Shown in pieces: positions 42,441 through 51,281 of a DNA stretch of 64,000 nucleotides. The stretch is taken from assembly GCF_024220175.1 (NCBI RefSeq), contig NZ_CP098502.1, positions 4,592,514 to 4,656,513 on the forward strand, written 5' to 3'. A program made the position numbers and the translations under genes. Each line of letters begins with the position of its first letter. The first letter of the stretch is position 1. A model generated the notes under the pieces. The model ran no database searches. It was not told the DNA's origin and worked only from the letters and a program-made list of their open reading frames with translations. Origin of the DNA: Paraconexibacter antarcticus. Lineage in GTDB: Bacteria > Actinomycetota > Thermoleophilia > Solirubrobacterales > Solirubrobacteraceae.

Positions 42441-42749
42441 CTAGCCGAGCGCCACCTCGACGCCGTCCTGGGCCTCGTGCTTGACGATCTTCGGCGGCGC
42501 GGCGAGGACCCCGCTGAGCAGCGGCAGCGCGGCCTGGAAGTGCTCGCTCGTCATGTGGGCGTGGAAGGCGTCCTCGTCCTTGTACTCCTCGACGACCACG
42601 AAGGAGCTCGGGGTCGCCGCCGACTCGTACAGCGTGTAGCTGAGGACGCCGTCCTCCTTGTTCGTCGTCTCCGCGAGTCCGGCGAAGGCGTTGACGAACT
42701 CGTCGCGCTTGTCGGGCTGGACGACGAGGGTGGCGTGGACGATCAGCAT
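42441..42749 (-). CDS. Antibiotic-biosynthesis-monooxygenase (YgiN-like) domain protein
   Basis: 102 residues, a single ferredoxin-like ABM domain: MLIVHATLVVQPDKRDEFVN, DGVLSYTLYESAATPSSFVV and VEEYKDEDAFHAHMTSEHF with the conserved H-x-x-S-x-H-F. Members include quinol monooxygenases, heme-degrading IsdG-like enzymes and stress proteins; no cofactor is bound by most. Substrate unknown. Single gene, divergent from the saccharopine-dehydrogenase-like gene. Confidence 0.85.
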   Translation of the reverse strand: MLIVHATLVVQPDKRDEFVNAFAGLAETTNKEDGVLSYTLYESAATPSSFVVVEEYKDEDAFHAHMTSEHFQAALPLLSGVLAAPPKIVKHEAQDGVEVALG

Positions 42750-42862
42750 GGGGGCTTCTCCCTGGGACGTGGTTGGAGCGCTCTTCTACCGGATCGGGGC
42801 CGGCCGCCGCGAGCGCCGTCTCAGGTTCCGGGACGGGCGCGCACCCTCTAGGGTCCCGGCGG

Positions 42863-43993
42863 ATGCCCGCGCGCCCGACGTCCCGTCCCATCGCCGTCTA
42901 CGGCGCGACCGGCTACACGGGGGACCTCGTCGTCGCCGAGCTGCGCCGCCGCGGCCTCGACGTCGTCCTCAGCGGCCGGCGCGCCGACGCGCTCGCCGCG
43001 GTCGCCGCCCGGCACGGCCTCGACCCGGCGACCGCCGTCCGGCCCGCGGCGGCGGACGACCACGCCGCGCTCGTCGCCGCCTTCTCCGGCTGCGCGGCCG
43101 TCATCGCCTGCGCGGGGCCGTTCGGGCTCTACGGCGAAGGGGCCGTCCGCGCCGCGATCGCCGCGGGCGTGCACTACGTCGACACGACCGGCGAGCAGCC
43201 GTTCATCCGGGCGGTCATCGAGCGCCACGGGCCGGCCGCCGAGCGGGCGGGCGTCGCGCTCGTCAGCGGCATGGGCTTCGACTACCTCCCGGGCGACCTG
43301 CTCTGCCACGTCACCGCGGCGGGCGCCGGGCGCCTGCGGGACCTGACGGTCGCCTACGCGCCCGCGGGCTTCGGCCCGTCGCGGGGCACCGCGAAGTCCG
43401 CGCTCGTGCAGATGTCCGGCAGCGAGGACGTCTACACCGGCGGGCGCCTGCAGCCCGCGACGCTCCGCCAGCCCGTCGGCCGCCGCTTCGACTTCGGCCC
43501 CGGGATCGGGGTCAAGCCCGTCGCCCGCTACCCCGCCGGCGAGGTCGTCATGGTCCCGCGCCACGTCGACACCGAGCAGGTGACCGCCCTCATCTCCGCG
43601 GAAGCCTTCGCGCCGAGCCCGCGCGTCGCCGCCGCCGTCCCCGCCCTGCTGCCGGGGATGGTCCTGCTGCTGCGCACGCCGCTCCGCGCGGCGCTCATGC
43701 GGGGCGTGGACCGCTTCCTGCCCGAGGGCCCGACCGAGCAGGCGCGCCGCGCCGTCCGCTACACGATCGTCTGCGAGACGACGCCGGCCGACGGGAGCCC
43801 GGGGCGCCGCGGCGTCCTGACGGGCAGCGACATCTACGGCATCACCGCGGTGACGACCGCGCAGGCGGTCGAGTACATGGCCGCGGACGGCTACGACCGG
43901 CGCGGCGGCCTGGCCCCGTCGGAGGCCTTCGACGCCGAGACGTTTCTCGCCGCGCTCGCGCCGCACGGCATCGCCTACGCCGTCACGGGGTAG
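42863..43993 (+). CDS. Saccharopine dehydrogenase-like NAD(P)-binding protein
   Basis: 376 residues from ATG 42863. N-terminal Rossmann motif IAVYGATGYTGDLVVAELRRRG (~9-30), VVLSGRRADAL, VIACAGPFGLYGEGAVRAAI and GVHYVDTTGEQPFI. This is the layout of saccharopine reductase-like proteins and mycobacterial trans-acting enoyl reductases. The catalytic identity is not determined. TAGGGT (42849-42854) 8 nt before the ATG with no ribosome-binding site points to a leaderless mRNA. A methyltransferase begins 4 nt after its stop. Confidence 0.82.
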   Translation: MPARPTSRPIAVYGATGYTGDLVVAELRRRGLDVVLSGRRADALAAVAARHGLDPATAVRPAAADDHAALVAAFSGCAAVIACAGPFGLYGEGAVRAAIAAGVHYVDTTGEQPFIRAVIERHGPAAERAGVALVSGMGFDYLPGDLLCHVTAAGAGRLRDLTVAYAPAGFGPSRGTAKSALVQMSGSEDVYTGGRLQPATLRQPVGRRFDFGPGIGVKPVARYPAGEVVMVPRHVDTEQVTALISAEAFAPSPRVAAAVPALLPGMVLLLRTPLRAALMRGVDRFLPEGPTEQARRAVRYTIVCETTPADGSPGRRGVLTGSDIYGITAVTTAQAVEYMAADGYDRRGGLAPSEAFDAETFLAALAPHGIAYAVTG

Positions 43994-43996
43994 CCG

Positions 43997-44938
43997 GTGC
44001 CGCCGCCCTGCCCGGCCTGCGGGGCCCAGACTCGGCCCTGGTGGACGGCGCCCGCCGCCGAGCTCGGGCTGCCGGACGTCGCGCTGGCCCGCTGCGACGC
44101 CTGCGGGACGGCCGTGACACTCGACCCGGTGCCGGACGACCGCGACGTCCACGAGACCGGGGACTACGCGACGGCGGCGCCGCGCGGGGCCGGGCTCGCC
44201 GCGCCGCTGCTGCGCGTGTTCGACCGCCGGCGCCTCGGGCTCGTGCGGGCGGCGGTGCCCCCGGGCGGCGCGGTCCGCCTCGTCGACGCGGGCGCCGGCC
44301 GCGGGCGCTTCGTCGCGCTCGCGCGCGCGAGCGGGTACCCGGCGGCGTCCGGCGTCGAGCCGACCGCGCGGGGCGTCGACGTGGCGCGGGCGCGTCACGG
44401 CCTCGAGCTCGAGCGCGCGACGATCGCCGCCGCGACCGTCCCGCCGGGGAGCGCGGACGCGGTGACGCTCTGGCACGTCCTCGAGCACGTCGACGACCCC
44501 GGCGGGACGCTCGACGTCCTCCACGCCTGGCTGCGCCCCGGCGGCGCGCTCGTCGTCGGCGTCCCGAACCTCGCGTCGTGGCAGGCGCGCCTCGGGGGCC
44601 GCCGCTGGTACCACCTCGACCTGCCCCGCCACCGCACGCACTTCACCGCCCGCGGGCTGCGCGCGCTGCTGGACGCGCACGGCTTCGAGGCCGAGCGGAC
44701 CGTCCACGTCCTCGCCGAGCACAACCCCTTCGGCATGTGGCAGTCGCTCGTGAGCCGCGGGACGCGCCGGCCGTCCTACCTCTTCCACCTGCTCAAGCGC
44801 AACGCGCCGCTCGACGCGCGCGACCTGCTCGTGACGCTCGCGGCGCTGCCGCTCATCCCGCTCGCGATCGCCGCGGAGCTCGTCGCGGGGCTGTGCCGCC
44901 GCGGCGGGACCGTCGCGGTGGTGGCGCGGCGGCGCTGA
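43997..44938 (+). CDS. SAM methyltransferase with N-terminal zinc ribbon
   Basis: 313 residues from GTG 43997. N-terminal treble-clef/zinc ribbon CPACG ... CDACG (~5-40); Rossmann motif I VRLVDAGAGRGRFVALARASG (~94-114); ASGVEPT; TLWHVLEHVDDPGGTLDVL (~155), the WHVLEHV box typical of Methyltransf_23 proteins; VVGVPNLASWQARLGGRRWYHLDLPRH; and a C-terminal hydrophobic helix (LLVTLAALPLIPLAIAAELVA, split ~276-296). Such proteins act on lipids, glycans or quinones at the membrane. Only 3 nt from the upstream gene, so co-transcribed. Confidence 0.85.
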   Translation: MPPPCPACGAQTRPWWTAPAAELGLPDVALARCDACGTAVTLDPVPDDRDVHETGDYATAAPRGAGLAAPLLRVFDRRRLGLVRAAVPPGGAVRLVDAGAGRGRFVALARASGYPAASGVEPTARGVDVARARHGLELERATIAAATVPPGSADAVTLWHVLEHVDDPGGTLDVLHAWLRPGGALVVGVPNLASWQARLGGRRWYHLDLPRHRTHFTARGLRALLDAHGFEAERTVHVLAEHNPFGMWQSLVSRGTRRPSYLFHLLKRNAPLDARDLLVTLAALPLIPLAIAAELVAGLCRRGGTVAVVARRR

Positions 44939-44980
44939 CCGGGCCGTCCGACGCCGCGCAAAGAGGGCCCACCGAGGGCG

Positions 44981-45023
44981 GCGTGCGGTCTCGTGGGTCA
45001 TATCCCCCCACTTGACCGCACGC
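44981..45023. repeat. Family-2 palindromic element, intergenic copy
   Basis: GCGTGCGGTC (44981-44990) pairs with GACCGCACGC (45014-45023) around TCGTGGGTCATATCCCCCC-type inner sequence. It is the second copy of the element found in frame in the chelatase gene (22853-22897). Here it lies 42 nt after a methyltransferase stop. Confidence 0.75.
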
Positions 45024-45028
45024 TGCCC

Positions 45029-45086
45029 GAGGGGCGGGGCGGGGCGGGGGCGGGGCGGGGGCGGGGCGGGGGCGGGGGCGCGGGGC
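45029..45086 (+). repeat. GGGGC-rich tandem tract
   Basis: A 58-bp run built from GGGGC and GGGGGC units, directly after the family-2 palindrome and just before the convergent SGNH lipoprotein stop. It contains more than four G-tracts of at least four bases, so a G-quadruplex is possible on the plus strand. Confidence 0.7.
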
Positions 45087-45087
45087 G

Positions 45088-45861
45088 TCAGGGCAGCGGC
45101 AGCGCGTCCGCGAGGCGCTCGTAGCCCGCGACCGACGGGTGGTCGCCGTCGATCGTCAGGGCCTTCGCCATCCGGCCCGGGGCCTGCGGGTCCTCCAGGG
45201 CGCGGAACCACGGCGCGACCGGCACGCCCTCCGCGGCGGCCGCCGCGTGGATGAGCCCGTTGAGCTTCGCGATGAGCGGCGCCGCCCGCGGGTAGCCGTT
45301 GTTCCACGGCAGGACCTCGACGGCGACGACCTTCAGCCCGAGGCGCCTGGCCGCGACGTACGTCCCGCGGAGGTTCCGCGCGGCGTCGTCGACCGAGCGG
45401 CCCTGCGCGATGTCGTTGATGCCGCCCTGCACGACGACGACCTGGGCGCCCTTCGCGCAGGCGTCCAGGCGCGCGGCGATCTCGTCGGTCCGCTGCCCGA
45501 AGATGCCGCAGTTGCGGAAGCGGTAGCGCGGGTGGGCGGCGTGGAACCAGTACTCGTACTGCGACCGCGGGTCCAGGGCGCTGCCGATGCGGGCGCGGAC
45601 GGCCGGGTCGGGGTCGTAGAGCGGGGAGCCCGCGGTGATCGAGTCGCCGAGCGCCGCGACGAGGACGTCACCGGACTGCGGGCGGGGCGTCGGGTTGACG
45701 GTCGGGTCGGTGGGCACCGGGGCGGTCACGGTGGGGACGGACGCGGCCGGCCCGCCGGTCGCGGTGGCGCCGCCGGTGCCGTCGCTCGACCCGCAGCCGG
45801 CGGTGCCGAGCGCGACCGCGGCCGCCGCCGCGCAGGCGAGCGCGGTGAGCGCGCGCCTCAT
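45088..45861 (-). CDS. SGNH/GDSL-type lipoprotein hydrolase
   Basis: 257 residues. Lipoprotein signal with lipobox LGTAGC (Cys23). After a Thr/Pro linker comes a SGNH hydrolase domain: block I VLVAALGDSITAGSPLYDP (nucleophile Ser), block II/III region VVVVQGGINDIAQGRS (Gly and Asn of the oxyanion hole) and block V DGDHPSVAGYERLADAL (Asp-x-x-His). These enzymes cleave esters of lipids, sugars or peptidoglycan substituents; substrate unknown. Anchored outside the membrane. ATG 45861 overlaps the upstream hydrolase stop by 4 nt. Confidence 0.88.
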   Translation of the reverse strand: MRRALTALACAAAAAVALGTAGCGSSDGTGGATATGGPAASVPTVTAPVPTDPTVNPTPRPQSGDVLVAALGDSITAGSPLYDPDPAVRARIGSALDPRSQYEYWFHAAHPRYRFRNCGIFGQRTDEIAARLDACAKGAQVVVVQGGINDIAQGRSVDDAARNLRGTYVAARRLGLKVVAVEVLPWNNGYPRAAPLIAKLNGLIHAAAAAEGVPVAPWFRALEDPQAPGRMAKALTIDGDHPSVAGYERLADALPLP

Positions 45862-46610
45862 GCCGCCATCAGCGCGCGGACGGCGCCGTCGAGCGTGCCG
45901 CCCGCCTCGCGGCGGGCGGCGGGCAGCAGGGCGGCGAGCGCGTCGGCCGCCTCGACGACCGGTCCGGGGGCGTCCGGCCCGGTGACGACATGCGCGGGCA
46001 CGGTGACGGCGCGCAGCTCCCGGCGGGTGACGGCGAGCGTCGCGAGGCCGGCGTAGTCGGCGAAGCACGCCGTCGCCGCGGCCTGCGCGCGGGTGAGGCG
46101 ACCGGGGTCCGCGGCGCCGTCGTCCCCGAGCCACACGGCGACGGCCGCCGCCGGGCCGCCCTCGCGCAGCGCGTCCTCGAGCGCCTGCCGCTCGGCGGCG
46201 AGCGTCTGCGCGGCGTCGGCGACGAGGAGGAAGAGCGGCGGGTCGACGCACACGAGCGCGGTCACGCGGGCGGGGAAGCGCAGCGCGAGGTCGAGGGCGA
46301 CGAGCGCGCCGAAGCCGTCCCCCGAGACGAGCGCCGCGTCGACGCCGAGCGCGTCGAGGACCGCGAGCGCGTCGGCGGCCTGCTCGGAGACGGTCGTCCC
46401 GGTGTACGGCGCGGGGGCGCCCGAGCGCCCGTACCCGCGGCGGTCGTGCGCGATGACCCGGAGCCCCGCGGCCGCGAGCTCCGCGGCGACGCCGGACCAC
46501 GCCTGCGCATCCGACGCGAGCCCGTGGACGAGCAGCACGGGCGGCCCGTGGGGCGGGCCGTGCTCGTGGACGGCGAGCTCGACGCCCGCGCCTTCGACCA
46601 TCGTCGTCAT
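45858..46610 (-). CDS. Alpha/beta-hydrolase-fold protein with altered catalytic residues
   Basis: 250 residues from ATG 46610 (a longer frame to 46634 lacks signals). Alpha/beta hydrolase features: PPVLLVHGLASDAQAW (HG oxyanion loop, ~23-38), VIAHDRRGYGRSGAP (~52-66) and the nucleophile elbow ALVSGDGFGALVALDLALRF. The nucleophile position holds Asp98, not Ser, as in haloalkane dehalogenases and epoxide hydrolases. The usual C-terminal catalytic His is absent; the end reads REAGGTLDGAVRALMAA. It may be inactive or use another residue. TACGCT 8 nt upstream suggests a leaderless start. Coupled to the SGNH gene. Confidence 0.75.
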   Translation of the reverse strand: MTTMVEGAGVELAVHEHGPPHGPPVLLVHGLASDAQAWSGVAAELAAAGLRVIAHDRRGYGRSGAPAPYTGTTVSEQAADALAVLDALGVDAALVSGDGFGALVALDLALRFPARVTALVCVDPPLFLLVADAAQTLAAERQALEDALREGGPAAAVAVWLGDDGAADPGRLTRAQAAATACFADYAGLATLAVTRRELRAVTVPAHVVTGPDAPGPVVEAADALAALLPAARREAGGTLDGAVRALMAA

Positions 46611-46651
46611 CGCGCCCGAGCGTACTCGGCGCACGCGGCTAGGATGGACGC

Positions 46652-46918
46652 ATGGAAGGCTTCGGAGGACTCTTCGGCGACCCGGACGAACTGCAGCGCC
46701 GCATGGCCGAGTTCGCGGAGTCGATGGCGGGGCAGCAGAAGCTGGCCGGCGCCGACAACGCGATCCAGCTCGCGGTCGCGCTCACCGTCGCCGCGATCAA
46801 CCGCATCAACATCCAGGGCACGACCGAGGAGCAGGCGGAGCAGATCCGCCGCGTCATGGCCGTCGTGTTCCCCGAGGCCGTCACGCTCGTGCGTGAGGCC
46901 CGCTCCGGCCTCTCGTAG
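46652..46918 (+). CDS. Small helical protein of unknown function
   Basis: 88 residues. A Gly/Phe-rich start MEGFGGLFGDPDELQRRMAEF is followed by predicted helices (AIQLAVALTVAAINRINIQG; TTEEQAEQIRRVMAVVFPEA). No motif recognised. TAGGAT (46640-46645) ends 6 nt before the ATG and there is no ribosome-binding site, so it is probably leaderless. It diverges from the alpha/beta-hydrolase gene across 41 bp that must hold both promoters. Probably cytoplasmic. Confidence 0.7.
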   Translation: MEGFGGLFGDPDELQRRMAEFAESMAGQQKLAGADNAIQLAVALTVAAINRINIQGTTEEQAEQIRRVMAVVFPEAVTLVREARSGLS

Positions 46919-46940
46919 GGACGGCTCGGACGGGGCCGCG

Positions 46941-47070
46941 GGGTTCCGAGCCTCTGGGCGAGGAACCCGCAGCGTGACGAGCCTCCAGGCGGGTCACGCC
47001 GTTTTCCCGCTACGTGCGGGAAGGACCGCCCGGTCCGTCCCGCTACGTGCGGGAAGGACCGCCCGGTCCG
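46941..47070. repeat. Array of hairpins with a 33-bp tandem duplication
   Basis: In order: GGGTTCC...GGAACCC (46941-46968, family-3 centre GAGCC-TCT-GGGCGA); GCGTGAC...GTCACGC (46972-46999, centre GAGCC-TCC-AGGCGG); then a 33-bp unit present twice head to tail (47005-47037 and 47038-47070), each containing CCCGC-TACGT-GCGGG and GGACCG-CC-CGGTCC. This gives six stem-loops in 130 bp between two same-strand genes. Confidence 0.8.
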
Positions 47071-47101
47071 TCTGCGGCCGCTGTTAGCTTCGCGATCCCC
47101 G

Positions 47102-47791
47102 ATGGTGACCGCCCTGGACGACCGCCCCGCCACCCCCGCGACCGTGCTCGGTGCCCACCACCCGGTCGGCGCGTCGACGGGCTGGCTCCGGGACGCCGGG
47201 ACGTGGCCCGCGCAGGCGCGCGCCGCCGCCGCGGTCTCGTCGTTCGCCGCCGAGCTCGCCGCGCTCTCGCTGCCCGAGTTCGACGCGCTCGAGGCGTGGC
47301 TCCACACGCTGCCGCCGCTGCCCTTCCGCTACCTCAGCGTGCACGCGCCCGTGAAGGAGCTCGACGGCGACGAGCCGCGCCTCGTCGCGCGCCTCGCCGG
47401 GCTCCCCGCCGCCGTCCGCTCGATCGTCGTCCACCCGGACGTCATGGCCGACCCCGCCGCCTACGCGCGGGTCGGCAGCCGCCTCGTCGTCGAGAACATG
47501 GACGACCGCAAGGCGAGCGGCCAGGGCGTCGACGACCTCGCCGCCCTCTTCGCCGTCCTCCCCGAGGCGGGCTTCTGCCTCGACGTCGCGCACATCACGG
47601 CGGTCGACCCGACGATGGAGCTCGCGCACGACCTGCTCGACGCGTTCGGGCCCCGGCTGCGTCAGCTGCACGTCTCCTCGCTCGTCGGCGGCGAGCACGC
47701 CCCGCTCACGGACGAGGACGCCGAGCGCTTCCGTCCCGTGCTGCGCCGCTGCGTCGACGTGCCGTGGGTGCTCGAAGCGCCCGCCGCCTGA
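47102..47791 (+). CDS. Xylose-isomerase-like TIM-barrel protein
   Basis: 229 residues. Sugar-phosphate isomerase/epimerase-like TIM barrel, recognised from the order of metal-ligand strands: LSVHAPVKE (His/Glu), IVVHPDV, LVVENMDDRK (Glu), FCLDVAHITAVD (Asp and His), LRQLHVSS (His) and a final WVLEAP (Glu). Metal-dependent isomerases, endonuclease IV relatives and dehydratases share this layout; substrate unknown. TAGCTT lies 11 nt before ATG 47102. A hairpin array precedes it and could end the upstream transcript. Confidence 0.72.
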   Translation: MVTALDDRPATPATVLGAHHPVGASTGWLRDAGTWPAQARAAAAVSSFAAELAALSLPEFDALEAWLHTLPPLPFRYLSVHAPVKELDGDEPRLVARLAGLPAAVRSIVVHPDVMADPAAYARVGSRLVVENMDDRKASGQGVDDLAALFAVLPEAGFCLDVAHITAVDPTMELAHDLLDAFGPRLRQLHVSSLVGGEHAPLTDEDAERFRPVLRRCVDVPWVLEAPAA

Positions 47792-47828
47792 CGCAGGACC
47801 CCGCGCCCCCGCCCCGAACCCCGGGTGG

Positions 47829-48845
47829 ATGTCCACCCCGGACCCCTCCGTCGTGCCCGCCTCCGGCGCGCTGCTGCGCCTCGCGGAGCGGGCGGGGACC
47901 GACCTGCCCGCCCTCCTCGGCGCCCGCGCGCTGACCGCGGAGCGCCTCGCCCGGCGCCGCGCGGCGCTCGCGGGCCTCGCGCACGACCGCGACACGGCGG
48001 TCGTCCTGTGCGGCTCGTGGGGTCGCGGCGAGGTGACGCGGAGCAGCGACGACGACTGGTGGATCCTCGTCGACGGGGCCGCGCGGCCCGGGGTCCGCCC
48101 GCTGCCCGCCGCGGTCGCCGCCGCGCTCGACGAGGTGCCGCCGGGCGGCGAGGGCCTCTTCGGCTCGGTCGCCTTCCGCGACGACCTGCGCGACCAGATC
48201 GGCCTCGCCGCCGACACGAACGCGAACTTCAGCCGCCGGATGCTCCTCGTCCTCGAGTCGGTCGCCGTCACCGGGCAGCCCGCGTGGTCGGCCGCGCGGC
48301 GGGCCGTCCTGCGCGGGTACCTCGACGAGCGCTCGCGCGACTACCGGCCGCCGCGCTTCTTCCTCAACGACGTCGTGCGGTACTGGCGCACGATCACCGT
48401 CGACTTCGAGGGGAAGGACCGCAGCCGCGGGCCGGAGGGCTGGGGGCTGCGGTCCGCGAAGCTCCGCACCTCGCGCAAGCTCCTCTTCGCGAGCGGCCTG
48501 CTCCCGATCCTCGAATGCCACCGCCTGCAGGCCGGGGAGATGCTCGACGCGCTCGCCGCCGAGTTCGCCGCGCCGGCGACCGACCGGATCGCCGCCGCCT
48601 TCCTGCGCTACGAGGCGATCGACCTCGGCGTCCGCGTCCTCGCCGCCTACGATCGGGTCCTCGCGCTGCTCGACGACCCCGAGGTGCGCGCGCATCTCGC
48701 GGCGCTCACCGAGGGCGACGCCCCGCGCTCCCCGGCCTTCGCCGAGCTGCGCCGCCTCGCCGACCAGATCCAGGCCGGGCTGCTCTCGCTGCTCTTCGAC
48801 GACCGTCGCCTCGCGCCCGTCGTGCGCGAGTACGCGGTCTTCTGA
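47829..48845 (+). CDS. Putative nucleotidyltransferase
   Basis: 338 residues. A polymerase-beta-like nucleotidyltransferase start: VVLCGSWGRGEVTRSSDDDWWILVDG (split here; G62-S63 and D74/D76), the GS-x10-D-x-D motif that binds nucleotide and metal. The following ~250 residues are mainly helical (FSRRMLLVLESVAV; RPPRFFLNDVVRYWRTITVDFEGK; RLQAGEMLDALAAEF) as in uridylyl/adenylyltransferases with a helical partner domain. Substrate unknown. Not visibly paired with an antitoxin gene. ATG 47829 is inside GGATGTCC with no ribosome-binding site. Confidence 0.75.
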   Translation: MSTPDPSVVPASGALLRLAERAGTDLPALLGARALTAERLARRRAALAGLAHDRDTAVVLCGSWGRGEVTRSSDDDWWILVDGAARPGVRPLPAAVAAALDEVPPGGEGLFGSVAFRDDLRDQIGLAADTNANFSRRMLLVLESVAVTGQPAWSAARRAVLRGYLDERSRDYRPPRFFLNDVVRYWRTITVDFEGKDRSRGPEGWGLRSAKLRTSRKLLFASGLLPILECHRLQAGEMLDALAAEFAAPATDRIAAAFLRYEAIDLGVRVLAAYDRVLALLDDPEVRAHLAALTEGDAPRSPAFAELRRLADQIQAGLLSLLFDDRRLAPVVREYAVF

Positions 48846-48857
48846 CGCGGCCCGGCG

Positions 48858-50042
48858 TCAGCGGCCGCGGCCGCGGCGGCGCCGCTCGCGGGAGCGCGTC
48901 GGCGGCGGCCGGCGCGTCACGGGCTCGAAGTCGAGGTCGCGGTCGTCGAAGAGCTCCGTCGGGGCCGCCCGGCGGCGCGGAGCCGGCTGCTCGTGGAGGA
49001 CGACGTCCGCGGCGGCGCCGGGCGTCGCGACCACCGCCGGCCCGGCCTTCTCCGCGGCGCGCGACTCGCGCCCGGCGGCGATGACCTCCTTGAAGGAGCG
49101 GAACTTGAAGATCGTCACGAGCGCGAAGAAGCCCAGCGCGAGGCTGAAGAGCGCGATCGCGATCTGCTGCCCGACCGAGTACGCGGCGACGGTCGCGCCC
49201 GATGCCGTCCCCGCGAAGACCTTCACGAGGAACGCCTGCTGCACCCCGGCGCCGCCGGGCGTGAAGGGCACGACCGCCGCGACGGCGTTCACCCCCAGGA
49301 CGAGCAGGACGTTCTTCACCGAGCCGCCGACGTTGAAGGCGTCGAGCATGAACCAGAAGGCGGTGAAGCGGAAGCCCCACCCCAGGAACTGGACGAGGAA
49401 CACCTCGCGGAAATAGCGCGGGCGGTCCCAGAGGATCGTCAGCCCCTGCCGGACGCGGGCCCAGAACGCCCGCACCCGGCGCGAGAGGATCGCGAAGCCC
49501 GCGAGCCCCGCGATCGCGAGGAAGGTGAGGAGGAAGAGCGTGAAGCGCGGGTGGGAGGCGAGGAGGCTGAGGTCGAAGGCGTGGAGCTTGGAGAAGTCCG
49601 GCGGCTTCGGGAAGACGCCCTGCGTGAAGGCGAAGGTGAGGATGAAGAGCCCCATCGCGAGGTCGAAGCCCGCCTCGACGAAGAACGCCGCCGCGACGGC
49701 GGGGTACGAGGCGTTGGCGATCGACGTCCGCGTGAGGAAGAGCTTGATGACGTCGCCGCCGCGCGCGGGGACGACGTTGTTGAAGCCGTAGGCGGCGATG
49801 TACGCGCCCCAGATCCGGCGGAAGGCGATCCGCTCGGTCGGGTAGGCGGCGCGCAGGACGTGGAAGAAGGCCCGCGAGCGCAGGCTCAGGTACACGCCGA
49901 ACGAGACGAGCGCGATGAGCAGCGAGACGAGGTGGATCTCCCCGAGCGAGTGGGTGAACTTCCCGACCGAGTCGGTGAAGCCCGAGATGTCGTCGCCGAG
50001 GGAGGCCAGTGGGAGCAGCACCGGCCCCCACTCTGACAACAT
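48858..50042 (-). CDS. Lysylphosphatidylglycerol-synthase-type (UPF0104) membrane protein
   Basis: 394 residues from ATG 50042; a start at 50081 would overlap the divergent purT. About eight hydrophobic helices with the UPF0104/YbhN signatures [20 protein letters not shown] (~85-104), [30 protein letters not shown] (~257-276) and [19 protein letters not shown]. These proteins are flippase-like relatives of MprF. The C-terminal ~90 residues are cytoplasmic, disordered and end in [12 protein letters not shown]. The conserved P-G-G-x-G segment is intact. Function: probably lipid translocation, unproven. Confidence 0.85.
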   Translation of the reverse strand: MLSEWGPVLLPLASLGDDISGFTDSVGKFTHSLGEIHLVSLLIALVSFGVYLSLRSRAFFHVLRAAYPTERIAFRRIWGAYIAAYGFNNVVPARGGDVIKLFLTRTSIANASYPAVAAAFFVEAGFDLAMGLFILTFAFTQGVFPKPPDFSKLHAFDLSLLASHPRFTLFLLTFLAIAGLAGFAILSRRVRAFWARVRQGLTILWDRPRYFREVFLVQFLGWGFRFTAFWFMLDAFNVGGSVKNVLLVLGVNAVAAVVPFTPGGAGVQQAFLVKVFAGTASGATVAAYSVGQQIAIALFSLALGFFALVTIFKFRSFKEVIAAGRESRAAEKAGPAVVATPGAAADVVLHEQPAPRRRAAPTELFDDRDLDFEPVTRRPPPTRSRERRRRGRGR

Positions 50043-50052
50043 CGCCCGCCGG

Positions 50053-51258
50053 ATGAGCACCACGATCGGCACCCCGGGCACCGCTGAGGCGGTCCGCCTG
50101 ATCCTCCTCGGCAGCGGCGAGCTCGGCCGGGAAGTCGCCCTCGAGGCGATCCGCCTCGGCTGCGAGGTCCTCGCCGTCGACCGCTACGACGGCGCCCCCG
50201 CGATGCAGGTCGCCCAGCGCAGCGCGGTGATCGACATGACCGACGGCGACGCGCTGCGGGCGCTGCTCACCGCCGAGCGCGAGCGCGCGCACGGACGGCT
50301 GCTCGTCGTCCCGGAGATCGAGGCGATCGCGACGGACGTCCTCGTCGAGCTCGAGGCGGAGGGCCTGCACGTCATCCCGACGGCCCGGGCGGCGCGCCTG
50401 ACCATGGACCGCGAGGGCATCCGCCGGCTCGCCGCGGAGGAGCTCGGCCTGCCGACGTCGCCCTACCGCTTCTGCACCTCCGCCGAGGAGGTCACCGCCG
50501 CGGTCGCCGCCGTCGGCGTGCCGTGCGTCGTCAAGCCGGTCATGTCCTCCTCCGGCAAGGGGCAGTCGGTCGTCCACGCGCTCGACGGCGGCCCGGCCGC
50601 GTGGGACTTCGCGCAGGCCGGGACCCGGGCCGACACGGGCGCGGTCATCGTCGAGGGCTTCGTCGAGTTCGACTACGAGATCACGCTGCTCACCGTCCGG
50701 CACGCGGGCGGCACGTCGTTCTGCGCCCCGATCGGGCACGTCCAGGTCGACGGCGACTACCGCGAGTCCTGGCAGCCGCAGCCGATGTCGGAGGCCGCGC
50801 TCGCGGGGGCCCGGGACATCGCCCTGAAGGTCACCGATGCGCTCGGCGGCCACGGCATCTTCGGCGTCGAGCTCTTCGTCCGCGGCGACGAGGTGCTCTT
50901 CAGCGAGGTCTCCCCGCGCCCGCACGACACCGGCATGGTGACGATGGCCACGCAGACGCTGAGCGAGTTCGCGCTGCACGCCCGCGCGATCCTCGGGCTG
51001 CCGGTCCAGGCGGACGAGATCCCGCTGCTCGCGCCCGCCGGCGCGAGCGCGGTCATCCTCAGCGCCGCGGCCGGCGCGCCGCGTTACGACGGGCTCGCCG
51101 ACGCGCTCGCGGTCGACCCCGCCGTCAGCGTGCGGCTGTTCGGCAAGCCCGAGGCGCCGAAGCCCCGCCGCCTCGGGGTCGCGCTGGCGACGGCGGGCGA
51201 CGTCGACGCCGCCCGCGCGCTCGCGACCGCCGCGGCGGCCCGCATCGCCGTCAGCTGA
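50053..51258 (+). CDS. purT: PurT formate-dependent GAR transformylase
   Basis: 401 residues from ATG 50053. ATP-grasp enzyme: [21 protein letters not shown] (~16-36), the [20 protein letters not shown] motif (~103-122), [38 protein letters not shown] (~158-173), [15 protein letters not shown] and [25 protein letters not shown] with metal-binding Glu. It makes formyl-GAR from GAR, formate and ATP in purine synthesis. Length is typical (~390). Only 10 nt separate it from the divergent membrane-protein ATG, so the two promoters overlap coding sequence. A strong hairpin follows. Confidence 0.94.
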   Translation: MSTTIGTPGTAEAVRLILLGSGELGREVALEAIRLGCEVLAVDRYDGAPAMQVAQRSAVIDMTDGDALRALLTAERERAHGRLLVVPEIEAIATDVLVELEAEGLHVIPTARAARLTMDREGIRRLAAEELGLPTSPYRFCTSAEEVTAAVAAVGVPCVVKPVMSSSGKGQSVVHALDGGPAAWDFAQAGTRADTGAVIVEGFVEFDYEITLLTVRHAGGTSFCAPIGHVQVDGDYRESWQPQPMSEAALAGARDIALKVTDALGGHGIFGVELFVRGDEVLFSEVSPRPHDTGMVTMATQTLSEFALHARAILGLPVQADEIPLLAPAGASAVILSAAAGAPRYDGLADALAVDPAVSVRLFGKPEAPKPRRLGVALATAGDVDAARALATAAAARIAVS

Positions 51259-51281
51259 GGGCCCGACCCGCGCCCAGGACC

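Noticed and set aside
49915-50052. N-terminal extension of PurT by 46 codons
   Set aside because: It would overlap the divergent membrane-protein gene and is antisense-like; homology begins after ATG 50053.
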